Below are positions 34,081-43,085 of a stretch of DNA of 64,000 bases, piece after piece. A program made the translations under genes and the position numbers. The notes below the pieces were generated by a model, which was not told where the DNA came from, made no database searches, and saw only the letters and a list, made by a program, of their open reading frames with translations. The stretch lies in contig DIXP01000105.1 of the NCBI GenBank assembly GCA_002436065.1, forward strand, positions 1 to 64,000. Reading direction: 5' to 3'. The stretch is from Chloroflexi bacterium UBA6077. GTDB lineage: Bacteria > Chloroflexota > UBA6077. The stretch's first letter is position 1, and every line of letters starts with the position of its first letter.

Positions 34081-36716
34081 CACACCAATACACTCTGTCA
34101 CTGGCTGATGAGCGCGCGACGTTGGACGATGTGGGTGGCAAGGGCACGTCGCTCTCACGCCTGGCGAACGCGGGCTTGCCCGTGCCGGACGGCTTTCACG
34201 TTACGACCGAGGCATACAGGCGATTCGTGGCCGACAACAACTTGCAGCCCGCCATTCTGGAGGCCGTGACGGCTGCGAACCCATCGCAGCCGTCCACCCT
34301 GGAAACGGCTTCGGCGACTATCGCCGACCTGTTCGCCCGTGCCCCGATGCCGTCCGAGATCGCGGAGGACATCGCGCGAGCGTACGCGGAGCTGCCGGGC
34401 GAGGACCCGGTGGTGGCCGTGCGCTCGTCGGCCACGGCCGAGGACCTGCCGGGCCTCTCCTTCGCCGGACAGCAGGAGACCTATCTCAACATCCACGGCC
34501 TCACCGAGGTCCAGGATGCGGTGAAGCGCTGCTGGGCTTCGCTGTGGACGGCGCGCGCCATCGGCTATCGCGCCCAGCACGGCATCGATCAGGACACAGT
34601 AACCCTGGCGGCGATCGTGCAGCTGCTCGTTCCCGCCGAGGTCGCCGGGATCCTGTTCACCGCCAACCCTGTCAACGGCATGCGCGACCAAGCGATAATC
34701 ACGGCCACATGGGGATTGGGTGAGGCGATCGTGGGCGGCATGGTCACGCCGGACAGCTTGACGGTGGAGAAGGCGTCGGGCCGGGTGATCGAGCGAGACA
34801 CGGCCGACAAGCAGCTGATGACGGTGCGCACGAAGACCGGCACGGAGGAGAAACCCACGCCGGAGGTTCTGCGCCGCGCCCCGACGCTCGACGACTCGCA
34901 GGCAGCGGAACTGGCCAGGTTCGGAGTGCAGATCGAGAAGCTGTACGGGATGCCGATGGACATCGAGTGGGCGCTTGCCGGAGGTGAGTTCGCCATCCTT
35001 CAGGCTCGGCCCATCACGGCCCTGCCGCCCGAACCCGCCGCCCCGCTGGAATGGATACTCCCCAAGCCCAAGGGGAGCTACGCCCGCGCCTCTATCATCG
35101 AGCTGCTCCCGGAGCCTCTAACGCCCCTCTTCGCCAGCCTGGGAGTGGAGGAGATCAACCGGTGGTACCGACGTTTCGCGCCGGAAGTCGGGCTTTCCGG
35201 GGCGGCGGGCGGGTTGCCGGATCCCTTCGTTGTACTGATCAACGACTACGCCTACTACGACGTGGCCTTCACTGCCCGGCAGCTTCTGGATCTGACGATC
35301 CGCTCGCCGCGTGGCATGAAGTCTCTGCTGAGCACCGCTGAAACGCGCTGGAGGGACCAGGCCAGCCCCAGGTACACCGAGACGGTGGCCCGCTGGAAGA
35401 ACCAGGATCTGGAGCTGCTCCCCGATCACGAGCTGCTCCGGGGAGTGCGCGAGATCTTCTCCGAGGCAGTGCACTACTACATATACACGGTCCAGGGTGG
35501 AGTCCTGCCGGCCGCCTACATGAGCGAGTCGATCTTCACCTGGTTCTACGAAAAGCTGGTGAGAAGGGCGGATGACCCCACCGCGCTGACCTTCATACTC
35601 GGCTTCGAGAGCCTGCCCATCCGCGCGGAAAAGTCGCTCTTCGACCTAGCGCAGTGGTGCCGCCAACGGCCGGAGCTGGCCGCCGCCCTGGTGGCCGGCA
35701 CGTCAGGACAGATCGCGGCCCGGCTGGGGGAGGCGGATCCACCCGCCGGGGTCTCTCGGGAGGAGTGGGGCGAGTTCCGGTCCCGCTTCGCCGCCCACCT
35801 GGAGAGCTTCGGGCACGCTATCTACGACCTGGACTTCGCCAAACCGATCGCTGCCGACGATCCCGCGCCGCTGATCGAGACGCTAAGACACCTGATCCAG
35901 GGCCAGGGATCCAATCCCTATCAACGTCAGCAGGAGGCGACGCTGCGGCGCGAGGAGGCCACCCGCAGGGTAGAAAACCGATTGAAGGGGTGGAAGCTGA
36001 GCTGGTTCCGCCGGTTGCGGACCTGGGCACAGAGCTATGCCCCCCTGCGCGAAGACGCCCTGGTGGACGTGGGGCTAGGCTGGCCGCTGCTGCGCCGGAT
36101 GCTGCTCGAGTTGGGTCGCCGTCTAACCTTGGCCGGCGCCCTCCATCGCCCCGAGGAGGTGTTCTGGTTGACGCAAGCCGAGGCGGACGATCTCGCTGGG
36201 AGCCTGGAGGACGGGAAGACGCAGCTTGCGGACAAGACCCGGGTGATAGACGAGCGTAAGTCCCGGATAGAGAGAGAAAGCCGGTACACCCCGCCCGTCG
36301 CCCTGCCTCAGAAGGAGAAGGTCACATTCGCGGGTATGGACATAACCCGATGGATGCCGGCCAGAACCACGCAGGAGGCCGGAAATACCATCAAGGGGAT
36401 CGGGGCCAGCCCGGGCAAGGTGACCGCTATCGCGCGGGTGCTGCGCGGCCCGCAGGATTTTGGCCAGATGAAGCAGGGCGACGTGCTGGTAGCCGCCATC
36501 ACCACCCCTGCCTGGACGCCGCTCTTCGCACTGGCCTCGGCGGTGGTGACGGACGTGGGCGGACCGCTCAGCCACAGCTCCATCGTAGCGCGGGAGTACG
36601 GCATTCCGGCGGTGTTGGGCACGGGTGCAGCCACCAATCGCATCCACAGCGGAGAGACGATCACCGTGGACGGCAGCGCGGGCACGGTGACGTTGCCGGA
36701 AGGCGGAGAAGACTAG
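34077..36716 (+). CDS. Rifampicin-phosphotransferase-like / PEP-synthase-like enzyme (first copy)
   Basis: 879 residues from ATG 34077. The N-terminal ATP-grasp-type domain (GGKGTSLSRLANAGLPVPDGF, VAVRSSATAEDLPGLSFAGQQ, MDIEWALAGGEFAILQARPI) is followed by a helical middle domain and a C-terminal swivelling His domain with catalytic His833 in GGPLSHSSIVAREYGIP. The His domain is at the end, with no PEP-binding barrel after it. This is the order of rifampicin phosphotransferase (about 867 residues), not of PEP synthase or PPDK. It may therefore phosphorylate an ansamycin-like or other small molecule; the substrate is unproven. It is in a unit with the small protein upstream, and an MFS exporter lies downstream behind a hairpin. 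Confidence 0.85.
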   Translation: MTHQYTLSLADERATLDDVGGKGTSLSRLANAGLPVPDGFHVTTEAYRRFVADNNLQPAILEAVTAANPSQPSTLETASATIADLFARAPMPSEIAEDIARAYAELPGEDPVVAVRSSATAEDLPGLSFAGQQETYLNIHGLTEVQDAVKRCWASLWTARAIGYRAQHGIDQDTVTLAAIVQLLVPAEVAGILFTANPVNGMRDQAIITATWGLGEAIVGGMVTPDSLTVEKASGRVIERDTADKQLMTVRTKTGTEEKPTPEVLRRAPTLDDSQAAELARFGVQIEKLYGMPMDIEWALAGGEFAILQARPITALPPEPAAPLEWILPKPKGSYARASIIELLPEPLTPLFASLGVEEINRWYRRFAPEVGLSGAAGGLPDPFVVLINDYAYYDVAFTARQLLDLTIRSPRGMKSLLSTAETRWRDQASPRYTETVARWKNQDLELLPDHELLRGVREIFSEAVHYYIYTVQGGVLPAAYMSESIFTWFYEKLVRRADDPTALTFILGFESLPIRAEKSLFDLAQWCRQRPELAAALVAGTSGQIAARLGEADPPAGVSREEWGEFRSRFAAHLESFGHAIYDLDFAKPIAADDPAPLIETLRHLIQGQGSNPYQRQQEATLRREEATRRVENRLKGWKLSWFRRLRTWAQSYAPLREDALVDVGLGWPLLRRMLLELGRRLTLAGALHRPEEVFWLTQAEADDLAGSLEDGKTQLADKTRVIDERKSRIERESRYTPPVALPQKEKVTFAGMDITRWMPARTTQEAGNTIKGIGASPGKVTAIARVLRGPQDFGQMKQGDVLVAAITTPAWTPLFALASAVVTDVGGPLSHSSIVAREYGIPAVLGTGAATNRIHSGETITVDGSAGTVTLPEGGED

Positions 36717-36752
36717 GTCGGCGCAGTGGGGGTAGCGTCGCAGGCCTGGGCG

Positions 36753-36782
36753 AGAGCCCTGGGGCTAAAGCCCCAGGGCTCT
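36753..36782 (+). terminator. Hairpin after the first phosphotransferase-like gene
   Basis: A perfect 14-bp stem (36753-36766 with 36769-36782) with a two-base loop, about 37 bp after the stop codon. It may limit read-through to the MFS gene. Confidence 0.6.
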
Positions 36783-36874
36783 CAGACCTGGACAACCGAT
36801 GTTGGATCTCCGTTTGTCAGCAGTCATAGCGGCCGAGACATCACGCAAAACAACGAGGAACCGTAGCAGGTAAC

Positions 36875-38089
36875 ATGCAGGCACAAACTCGAACCGAGAA
36901 TCGCAAGAACCTCATCATCCTCTCCTTCACGCTCGTCGTCGTCATGCTGGGCTTCGGGATGGTCGTTCCGATCTTCCCGTTCTTCGTCGATCGGTTGGGC
37001 GCCGGCGGCAGCGCCCTGGGCTTGCTGGTGGCCACCGGCGCACTCACCCAGCTGCTCTTTGGCCCGCTGTGGGGCAGCATCTCCGACCGAGCCGGACGCA
37101 AGCCAATCCTGATGGTCGGCTTGCTGGGCTACGGCCTCTCCATGGCGCTGTTTGGGCTTTCGACCGAACTGTGGATGCTGTTCGCTTCGCAGGCGCTGGC
37201 GGGGGTGTTGGCGTCGGCGACGACGGTCGCGGCGATGGCCTACATCGGAGACAGCACCGGAGAGAGGGACAGGGCCGGCGGAATGGGCGCGCTGGGCGCT
37301 GCCTCCGGCCTCGGCATCATCCTCGGCCCCGGGCTGGGTGGATGGCTGGCCGGCGGGTCGCTGGCGACGCCGTTCTTCATCGCCGCGGCGATGTCGCTGG
37401 TCTCGATGCTACTCATCGCGCTGCTGCTGCCCGAGACTCTCCGACCGGAGGCGCGTGCGACCCAGGGCAGGGTCGGTCTCGTGGACTTCCGAGAGCTGTG
37501 GGGGGCGCTACGGAGCCCCATCTCCGGTCTGCTGCTGCTGGTCTTCATCGGCACGATCGGGACGAGCAACTTCGAGGCGATCTTCAGCCTGTACGCACTC
37601 GACGTGCTCGGTTACGGTCCGGAGCGAGTGGGCGCGATCCTAACGGTGGTCGGCATCGTCTCCGTGGTCGGCCGCGGGCTGTTGACCGGCCTGGCGACCA
37701 GACGGTGGGGCGAGACGGCCGTGATCAAGGGCGCGCTGCTGGCCGGCGCGGTGGCGTTCCTCCTCCTGCTGCTGGCGGAGACGCAGATTGCCGTTCTGCT
37801 CACCACCGGGCTGTTCGTCCTAATCACCGCCTTCTTCCGGCCGGCGGTTCACTCCTTGACCTCGCAGCGTGCGACGGTGGGCCAGGGCGCGGCGATGGGT
37901 CTGAGCAACTCCTTCGTGAGCCTTGGGCGAGTCGTGGGGCCGATCTGGGCAGGGGTGGTCTACGACCTCAACCCGAGCTATCCGTACCTCAGCGGGGCTG
38001 TGATCCTCTTCATCGCCTTTCTGCTGAGTCTGCTGTGGATGGGGGCGGGCAAGATGGACACCGCTACTGGGTCGTCAATTCCCGTTTGA
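36875..38089 (+). CDS. MFS drug-type exporter (DHA1 family)
   Basis: 404 residues, 12 predicted membrane spans. The loop 2-3 motif appears as GSISDRAGRKPILMVG, and the antiporter motif C region as GPGLGGWLAG, typical of drug-proton antiporters such as TetA and Bmr relatives. The start MQAQTRTENRKNLIILS gives a short cytoplasmic N-terminus. It lies downstream of the phosphotransferase-like gene, consistent with a modify-and-export pairing, but the two are separated by 158 bp and a hairpin. Confidence 0.92.
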   Translation: MQAQTRTENRKNLIILSFTLVVVMLGFGMVVPIFPFFVDRLGAGGSALGLLVATGALTQLLFGPLWGSISDRAGRKPILMVGLLGYGLSMALFGLSTELWMLFASQALAGVLASATTVAAMAYIGDSTGERDRAGGMGALGAASGLGIILGPGLGGWLAGGSLATPFFIAAAMSLVSMLLIALLLPETLRPEARATQGRVGLVDFRELWGALRSPISGLLLLVFIGTIGTSNFEAIFSLYALDVLGYGPERVGAILTVVGIVSVVGRGLLTGLATRRWGETAVIKGALLAGAVAFLLLLLAETQIAVLLTTGLFVLITAFFRPAVHSLTSQRATVGQGAAMGLSNSFVSLGRVVGPIWAGVVYDLNPSYPYLSGAVILFIAFLLSLLWMGAGKMDTATGSSIPV

Positions 38090-38168
38090 CAGAACACCAG
38101 CCAGCGCAGCGTCCATGATCCAGAGGTTTCACCGCCCGATTCCGAGGTTGCCCAGGTCCGCTGCTTGC

Positions 38169-38185
38169 CTTACAATACGTGTAAG
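38169..38185. promoter_or_regulatory. Operator of the AbrB/PIN pair
   Basis: CTTACA-N5-TGTAAG (38169-38185), overlapping a TACAAT -10 (38171-38176). A second CTTACA lies 12 nt downstream. It is suited to autoregulation by the AbrB-type antitoxin. Confidence 0.5.
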
Positions 38186-38216
38186 GAGAGCGATCTCTTA
38201 CAGTGGAGGTCCAATC

Positions 38217-38444
38217 ATGCCTGCCAGCAAGTTGACCAGCAAGGGACAAATCACGCTGCCGAAGGAGATTCGGGACCGCCTCGGCTTGCGCCCGGGGGAC
38301 GAGGTTGAATTCGTGCCTGAAGAAGGTAGCTATCGCCTCCGAAAGCGGGCGGGAGCTAGCCCCTTCGGACGCTACCGCGGCTACCTGGCCGATCTTGCGG
38401 GACAACTGCCGGATGACCTAGTGATGGAGACACGTGGCGAATGA
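38217..38444 (+). CDS. AbrB/MazE-type antitoxin
   Basis: 75 residues from ATG 38217 behind GTGGAGG. The swapped-hairpin DNA-binding domain is canonical: KLTSKGQITLPKEIRDRLGLRPGDEVEFV. The C-terminal half (about 45-75) would bind and neutralise the toxin encoded next, with which it overlaps by ATGA. It is expected to repress its own operon through the palindrome at 38169. Confidence 0.92.
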   Translation: MPASKLTSKGQITLPKEIRDRLGLRPGDEVEFVPEEGSYRLRKRAGASPFGRYRGYLADLAGQLPDDLVMETRGE

Positions 38445-38908
38445 TCGTTGCCGTCGACACCAATGTGCTGCTGGACCTCTTGGTGCCCGGCGCCCCGGAC
38501 GCTGCCGCCTCGCAGGCGCGACTGGACGAGGCCTACAACCGCGGTGCGCTGGCCATCTGCGAAGCGGTCTACGCTGAGTTGTCGGCCCGCTTTCACTCCC
38601 AACAGGAGTTGGATGAGTTCCTCGGTGATACCGGAATCCGGGTCGCACGTTCCACCCCCGGAACCCTTTGGGTTGCCGGCCAGACCTGGAGGCGCTACGC
38701 CGCCCGCCGACCCCAAGGTCTCCTCTGCCCGCGCTGCGGCACCCTTCAGATCGCCGCCTGCCCTCAGTGCCAGCGACACATCACGCCGCGGCAGCACGTA
38801 CTGGCCGATTTCCTGATAGGTGCTCATGCTTCAGAACAGGCCGAAGGGCTGCTGACTCGGGATCGCGGCTACTACACGACCTACTTCCCGGGCTTGAGAC
38901 TGCTCTGA
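38441..38908 (+). CDS. vapC: PIN-domain toxin with an inserted zinc ribbon
   Basis: 155 residues. The PIN acidic residues are visible: Asp6 in VAVDTNVLLD, a Glu in ICEAVYAEL, Asp in VLADFLIGAHA and the pair in LLTRDRGYY. Between the second and third acidic groups is an unusual insert CPRCGTLQIAACPQC with two Cys-X2-Cys pairs, a likely zinc ribbon. It is expected to be an RNase toxin controlled by the AbrB-type protein. Length is 20 residues above a plain VapC because of the insert. Confidence 0.9.
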   Translation: MIVAVDTNVLLDLLVPGAPDAAASQARLDEAYNRGALAICEAVYAELSARFHSQQELDEFLGDTGIRVARSTPGTLWVAGQTWRRYAARRPQGLLCPRCGTLQIAACPQCQRHITPRQHVLADFLIGAHASEQAEGLLTRDRGYYTTYFPGLRLL

Positions 38909-38911
38909 GGT

Positions 38912-38925
38912 TCCCCAATTGGGGA
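38912..38925 (+). terminator. Short palindrome after the PIN toxin gene
   Basis: The 14-base perfect palindrome TCCCCAATTGGGGA, three bases after the stop codon. Possible weak terminator. Confidence 0.35.
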
Positions 38926-39081
38926 CAACCATGAGCCACGCCAATGCTCCTGTATATCGCAAGGCTCGTCCCCTTCCGCCCCCGGACATGGACGCCCATC
39001 TCTGCCCACCCCCTACCGCCTCATCCGTTCGCCAACCACCGGGCAGCAGGAGGCAGACTTAGGTGTGATGATACCTATCGC

Positions 39082-39149
39082 TTGACACCAGGGCACACCT
39101 CTGGGATACTGCTTGCATAAAACAAACAGAGTCTCGGTTTATTATAGGT
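39082..39149 (+). promoter_or_regulatory. Promoter and operator of the second TetR module
   Basis: TTGACA (39082-39087), a 17-nt spacer, GATACT (39105-39110), then an imperfect inverted repeat ending in CGGTTTATTATAGG (39136-39149). The right half resembles the operator of the paralogous TetR gene at 47647. Confidence 0.6.
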
Positions 39150-39156
39150 GTGAGGA

Positions 39157-39909
39157 ATGGCGCGAACCGTCAACAAACAGGACCACGCTAGGAAGCGCGA
39201 CGAGATCCTCGACGCGGCGATGAAGCTCATATTCGCCAAGGGCTACGAGCGCATGACGGTCCAGGACATCCTCGCCGACCTGCGGATCTCCAGCGGGGCG
39301 TTCTACCACTACTTCGATTCCAAGCCGGCGGTGCTGGAAGCCTTCATCGAGCGGATACGGGAGGAGTCGGAGAAGCCGCTCCTCCCCATCCTTCACGATC
39401 CTCGCCTGAGCGCGATCCAGAAGCTGCAGGGTTTCTTCGACACGCTCGACCGCTTGAGGATCGAGCGCCAGGCGGAGGTGGTCTCCCTGGGGCGCGTCTG
39501 GTACACCGACGAGAACGCTATCGTCCGCCAGAAGGTGGAGGAGGCGGTCTTCAAGCAACGGGCACCGCTACTGACAGAGATCGTCTGCCAGGGCCTTCAG
39601 GAAGGGGTCTTCACAACCGCCTATCCCGACCAGAGCGGGGAGGTCATCCTGTCGCTCTTGCAGGGCATGGGAAACGCCCATGCCAGGCTGCTGCTCTCCC
39701 TGGAGAAGGAGAGCGACGAGGAGCGCATCATCGAAGAGATCGCCGCCACCCATGCCGCCTACATGGAGGCGATAGAGCGGGTGCTGGGCGCGCCCCCCAA
39801 CTCCCTGTGCCGCGTCGACGCCGAGGCCGTGAAGGTGTGGACAAGGACAGGAGAGGAGAGCAGCCGTATGACCGCCGTCATCAAGACAGAGAGGAGGGCA
39901 GTTTCATGA
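39157..39909 (+). CDS. TetR-family repressor (module B)
   Basis: 250 residues. The helix-turn-helix is ILDAAMKLIFAKGYERMTVQDILADLRISSGAFYHYFDSK in one run, and the C-terminal ligand domain is typical. It is a close paralogue of the regulator at 47647 (shared GAFYHYF, HDP.L, IVRQKV, GVFT). The last 13 residues (MTAVIKTERRAVS) arose from a duplication of the first codons of the following ABC gene, so the ancestral protein was probably shorter. It overlaps the ATPase start by ATGA. Confidence 0.92.
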   Translation: MARTVNKQDHARKRDEILDAAMKLIFAKGYERMTVQDILADLRISSGAFYHYFDSKPAVLEAFIERIREESEKPLLPILHDPRLSAIQKLQGFFDTLDRLRIERQAEVVSLGRVWYTDENAIVRQKVEEAVFKQRAPLLTEIVCQGLQEGVFTTAYPDQSGEVILSLLQGMGNAHARLLLSLEKESDEERIIEEIAATHAAYMEAIERVLGAPPNSLCRVDAEAVKVWTRTGEESSRMTAVIKTERRAVS

Positions 39910-39925
39910 CCGCCGTCATCAAGAC
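39868..39925. repeat. Duplicated start region of the module B ATPase
   Basis: The 20-base word beginning ATGACCGCCGTCATC occurs at 39868-39887 and again at 39906-39925. The first copy is in the 3' end of the TetR frame, the second is the true ATPase start. Confidence 0.85.
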
Positions 39926-40808
39926 CGATAAGCTCACCAAGTCCTACGGTTCCCACCGCGGGATTGTGGACGTGGAGCTGGAGGTCCTGGAGGGCGAGGT
40001 GTTCGGCTTCCTGGGGCCCAACGGGGCCGGGAAGACCACGACCATCCGCACTATCCTGGACCTGATCCGGCCCACCAGCGGCCGGGCGTTCGTCTTCGGC
40101 ATCGAGTCGAGTGCCGACCCGGTGGCCATCCACCGGCGGGTCGGGTATCTCCCCGGTGAGTTTACCCTCTACGACCGCCTGACCGGCGGCCAGACCATCC
40201 AGTACTTCGCCAACCTGCGGGGCAGCGTCGATCCCGCCTACCAGGCGGCGCTCATCGACCGACTCGAGCTGGACCCCTCGCGCCGGTTCAAGGAGTATTC
40301 GAAGGGCAACAAACAGAAGGTTGGGCTCGTCATCGCGCTACAGCACCGGCCGGAGCTGCTGGTGCTGGACGAGCCGACATCCGGCCTCGACCCACTCGTG
40401 CAACAGACCTTCTACGCGCTGATCCGGGAGGCGAAGGCCGAAGGCCGGACCGTCTTCCTTTCCAGCCACATCCTGCGCGAGGCCGAGCGCAGCTGCGATC
40501 GCGTGGGCATCATCCGCGAGGGCCGGCTGGCGCGGATCGATCGCGTCGGCGACCTGCGCGACGTCACCCAGCACGAAATCGAGCTGCGGTTCGCGGGCCG
40601 TCCGCCACGGGCCGACTTCGAGAATCTGCCAGGTGTCAGCGGCGTTGTGAGCGAGGACCACCTGCTTCGCCTGCGGGTGTCGGGACCGATCGCGCCTGTT
40701 GTCCAGGCTGCCGCCCGGCATGAGGTGCTCGACTTCATCAGCCGTGAGCCCTCGCTGGAAGAGATATTCCTGGCCGAGTACGGGCAGCCCGTCGTGGAGG
40801 TTAAGTAG
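39906..40808 (+). CDS. ABC exporter ATPase (module B)
   Basis: 300 residues from ATG 39906. Walker A is GPNGAGKTTT, the signature variant is YSKGNKQKV, Walker B is LLVLDEPTSGLDP and the switch region is SSHILREAE. A C-terminal regulatory extension of about 85 residues follows. It belongs to the same broad drug-exporter class as modules A and C but is more distant. It overlaps the repressor by 4 nt and is followed after 2 nt by its permease. Confidence 0.93.
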   Translation: MTAVIKTDKLTKSYGSHRGIVDVELEVLEGEVFGFLGPNGAGKTTTIRTILDLIRPTSGRAFVFGIESSADPVAIHRRVGYLPGEFTLYDRLTGGQTIQYFANLRGSVDPAYQAALIDRLELDPSRRFKEYSKGNKQKVGLVIALQHRPELLVLDEPTSGLDPLVQQTFYALIREAKAEGRTVFLSSHILREAERSCDRVGIIREGRLARIDRVGDLRDVTQHEIELRFAGRPPRADFENLPGVSGVVSEDHLLRLRVSGPIAPVVQAAARHEVLDFISREPSLEEIFLAEYGQPVVEVK

Positions 40809-40810
40809 TC

Positions 40811-42460
40811 ATGACCGCCAAATTGGCAACGCCCCGGAGCCGCTTCACCGGCCCCGGCGGCGTCTATGTGAAGAGTGTCCGCGACGCGCTGCGGGCGTTT
40901 CTCGCCGTCACGCTTCTCCTGGGGGGCCTGATGCTCGCGGTCGGTGCCGGGATCCCCAGAGCGTATCCGACCCAGGAAGCCCGCGACGACATGGTACGTA
41001 TCGCGACAGGGCTCGGGCAGGGTCTCACATCGATGCCCGTGAACGCGGACACCGTGGGTGGGTGGGTGCAGTGGAAGTACGGGGCCGACTTCCTCTGGAT
41101 CGCAGCGCTCTGGTCGATCCTCGCCCTGTCTGCGACCCTAGTGACTGAAGCCCGGCGCGGCAGCCTCGAGTTCCTCGCCGCGACGCCCCTCACGAGGCGG
41201 CGCGTCGCGCTCGAAAAGGTCGCGGCGCACCTGACTGTCATGGCGGTCGCCTGCGCGAGCGTGGGTTTCGCCGCCTGGCTGGCCGGCGCGGCATTCGGGA
41301 CCCTGCCTGGCGACGTGATCCCGGTGCCCGCGGCGGCCGGCCTCGCGCTGTGGATGGGACTGGGAGCGGTCGCCTTCGGTGGCCTGGCGTTCGTCCTCGC
41401 ACCGTTCCTCGGCCGCGGGGCGGCGGCAGGAATCGCTAGCGTCCTCCTGTTTGCCGGGTGGACCCTGACCGGCTTCCAGGTGTCCGCGCCTCCCGCTCGT
41501 GCGATCGCGAACCTGACGCCCTGGTCGTGGACCGCGAACCATCTGCCGCTCGCCGGCCAGTACGACTGGATCTCGCTGCTGCCGGTCGCCCTGGTTGCGG
41601 CCGTATTGCTGGCGGTCGGAGTCGAGGCGTTCGCGCGCCGCGACATCGGAGCGTCGAGTGCCGTCGTAGTCCCGGGACTGCCGAGCGCGCTGCTCGGTCT
41701 CCGCGGAGCGATCGGGCGAGCATTCAGCGATCGCCTGCCGGCGGCGATCGCCTGGGCCGCCGTCCTGGGCATAGTTGGGGCGGTTTGCACGGCCGCGAGC
41801 CCCGCGATCGCCGGTCAGATGGCGAAGCTGTCGCCTGAGACGGTGCAGCTTTTCCGCGAGGGTCTACCGGTCGACCCCACCACCGCCGCTGGATTGCTCG
41901 AGTTCGGCATCATCCAGGTCGGGTACCTCGCCGTCGGCTTCGCCGCCGTCACGCTCGTGTCCGGCTGGGCCGCCGACGAGACCTCCGGCCGACTGGAGAT
42001 GCTACTGGCCACGCCGCTCACACGCGCGCGGTGGGCCGCCGCCGGAGGCTTCGGGGTGTACCTCGCCCTCGGGCTGATCATCGTGCTGTTGAGCCTGGGC
42101 GTGGGGGTCGGTGCATTGCTGGCCGGCATCGACGCGCTGACGCCGATGATCGCCACCGCGACGCTGGCCCTGTTCGCGGCCAGCGTCGCCGGCATCGGCC
42201 TGGCCATCGGTGGGGTCTTCCGGACCTCCATCGCCGCCGAGGTGGTGGGCGCCGTCGTCGCGGCGACGCTCGCCATCGAGTGGCTCGCTCCGGCGCTCCG
42301 TCTGCCTAGCTGGGTCCATCAGCTTGCACTCACCGCCCACCTGGGCCAGCCGATGCTCGGAACCTGGGACTGGACCGGTATGGCCGCCTGTCTCGTCCTC
42401 GCCCTCGGTGGCCTGGCTCTGTCGGCCTGGGGCATGCGCCGTCGGGACGTGGCGACCTGA
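40811..42460 (+). CDS. ABC exporter permease (module B)
   Basis: 549 residues with about 12 hydrophobic spans. The two halves repeat one another: ARRGSLEFLAATPLTRRRVALEK in the first and DETSGRLEMLLATPLTRARWAAAG in the second, a cytoplasmic loop characteristic of ABC-2-type exporters. The tail AWGMRRRDV resembles modules A and C. It acts with the ATPase at 39906. The gene ends before a strong bidirectional hairpin. Confidence 0.9.
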   Translation: MTAKLATPRSRFTGPGGVYVKSVRDALRAFLAVTLLLGGLMLAVGAGIPRAYPTQEARDDMVRIATGLGQGLTSMPVNADTVGGWVQWKYGADFLWIAALWSILALSATLVTEARRGSLEFLAATPLTRRRVALEKVAAHLTVMAVACASVGFAAWLAGAAFGTLPGDVIPVPAAAGLALWMGLGAVAFGGLAFVLAPFLGRGAAAGIASVLLFAGWTLTGFQVSAPPARAIANLTPWSWTANHLPLAGQYDWISLLPVALVAAVLLAVGVEAFARRDIGASSAVVVPGLPSALLGLRGAIGRAFSDRLPAAIAWAAVLGIVGAVCTAASPAIAGQMAKLSPETVQLFREGLPVDPTTAAGLLEFGIIQVGYLAVGFAAVTLVSGWAADETSGRLEMLLATPLTRARWAAAGGFGVYLALGLIIVLLSLGVGVGALLAGIDALTPMIATATLALFAASVAGIGLAIGGVFRTSIAAEVVGAVVAATLAIEWLAPALRLPSWVHQLALTAHLGQPMLGTWDWTGMAACLVLALGGLALSAWGMRRRDVAT

Positions 42461-42544
42461 CGCCTGGCCGCGGCAGGAGGCACGTAACGGACACCCAGAG
42501 TGAGGCGCTGAAGGCGCAGATGGAGTAGGCGTTCTGAGAGAGGC

Positions 42545-42580
42545 CCCTTCACCGAGGGCGGCAGCGCCCTCGGTGAAGGG
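42545..42580. terminator. Strong bidirectional terminator
   Basis: A perfect 16-bp stem (42545-42560 with 42565-42580) and a 4-nt loop between the module B permease and the convergent vapC gene. Confidence 0.75.
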
Positions 42581-42665
42581 ACTCCCGATGCGCTCACCGG
42601 ACGGCTCTATGGACGCGCAGTGGGGCAGCAGTGGCGACCAACACGGACGAAAACGAAGGTTGGGT

Positions 42666-43082
42666 TCACGAAAGGGCTCCCACCAGGCTCTCGACCTGGA
42701 GGGAGCTGTGGTTGGCGATGAGGTCGAAGTCTCTGTCGGCGTGGACGAGGATCGCGCCGTGGCGTAGCGCCAGGGCGGCGAGCAGGAGATCGGCGAAGGG
42801 GACCGTGACGCCGACGCGCCGCAGGGAGAAGGACAGGCGCGCCGCCGCGTTCCAGTCGGCTTCATCGGTGGGCAAGCGATGCAGACCCCTCAGCTGGCTG
42901 TCAAGCTGCTGGAACTCGCGTTCGTTGGCCGCCCCTCCCAGCAACTCCAGTTCGACCAGGCCGCAGGTTGCCACTGCATCGAGCTCGGCCAATTCTCGGA
43001 GGCGACGCTGGATGGCTTCGCGCGACCTCCTTCGGAGGGCGAAGATCCAGGCTGAGCTGTCTACCAGATAGAGCTCGGCCAT
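42666..43082 (-). CDS. vapC: VapC-type PIN-domain toxin
   Basis: 138 residues. Acidic catalytic residues are in YLVDSSAWIF (Asp8), the Glu of GLVELELL, FADLLLAALA and VHADRDFD. The size and motif spacing are standard for VapC ribonucleases. It follows vapB by 3 bp on the same strand and is expected to be held inactive by it. Confidence 0.93.
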   Translation of the reverse strand: MAELYLVDSSAWIFALRRRSREAIQRRLRELAELDAVATCGLVELELLGGAANEREFQQLDSQLRGLHRLPTDEADWNAAARLSFSLRRVGVTVPFADLLLAALALRHGAILVHADRDFDLIANHSSLQVESLVGALS

Positions 43083-43085
43083 GCG

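Noticed and set aside
34077..36716. True PEP synthase or pyruvate phosphate dikinase
   Set aside because: The catalytic His domain is at the C-terminal end with no PEP/pyruvate-binding barrel behind it, unlike those enzymes.
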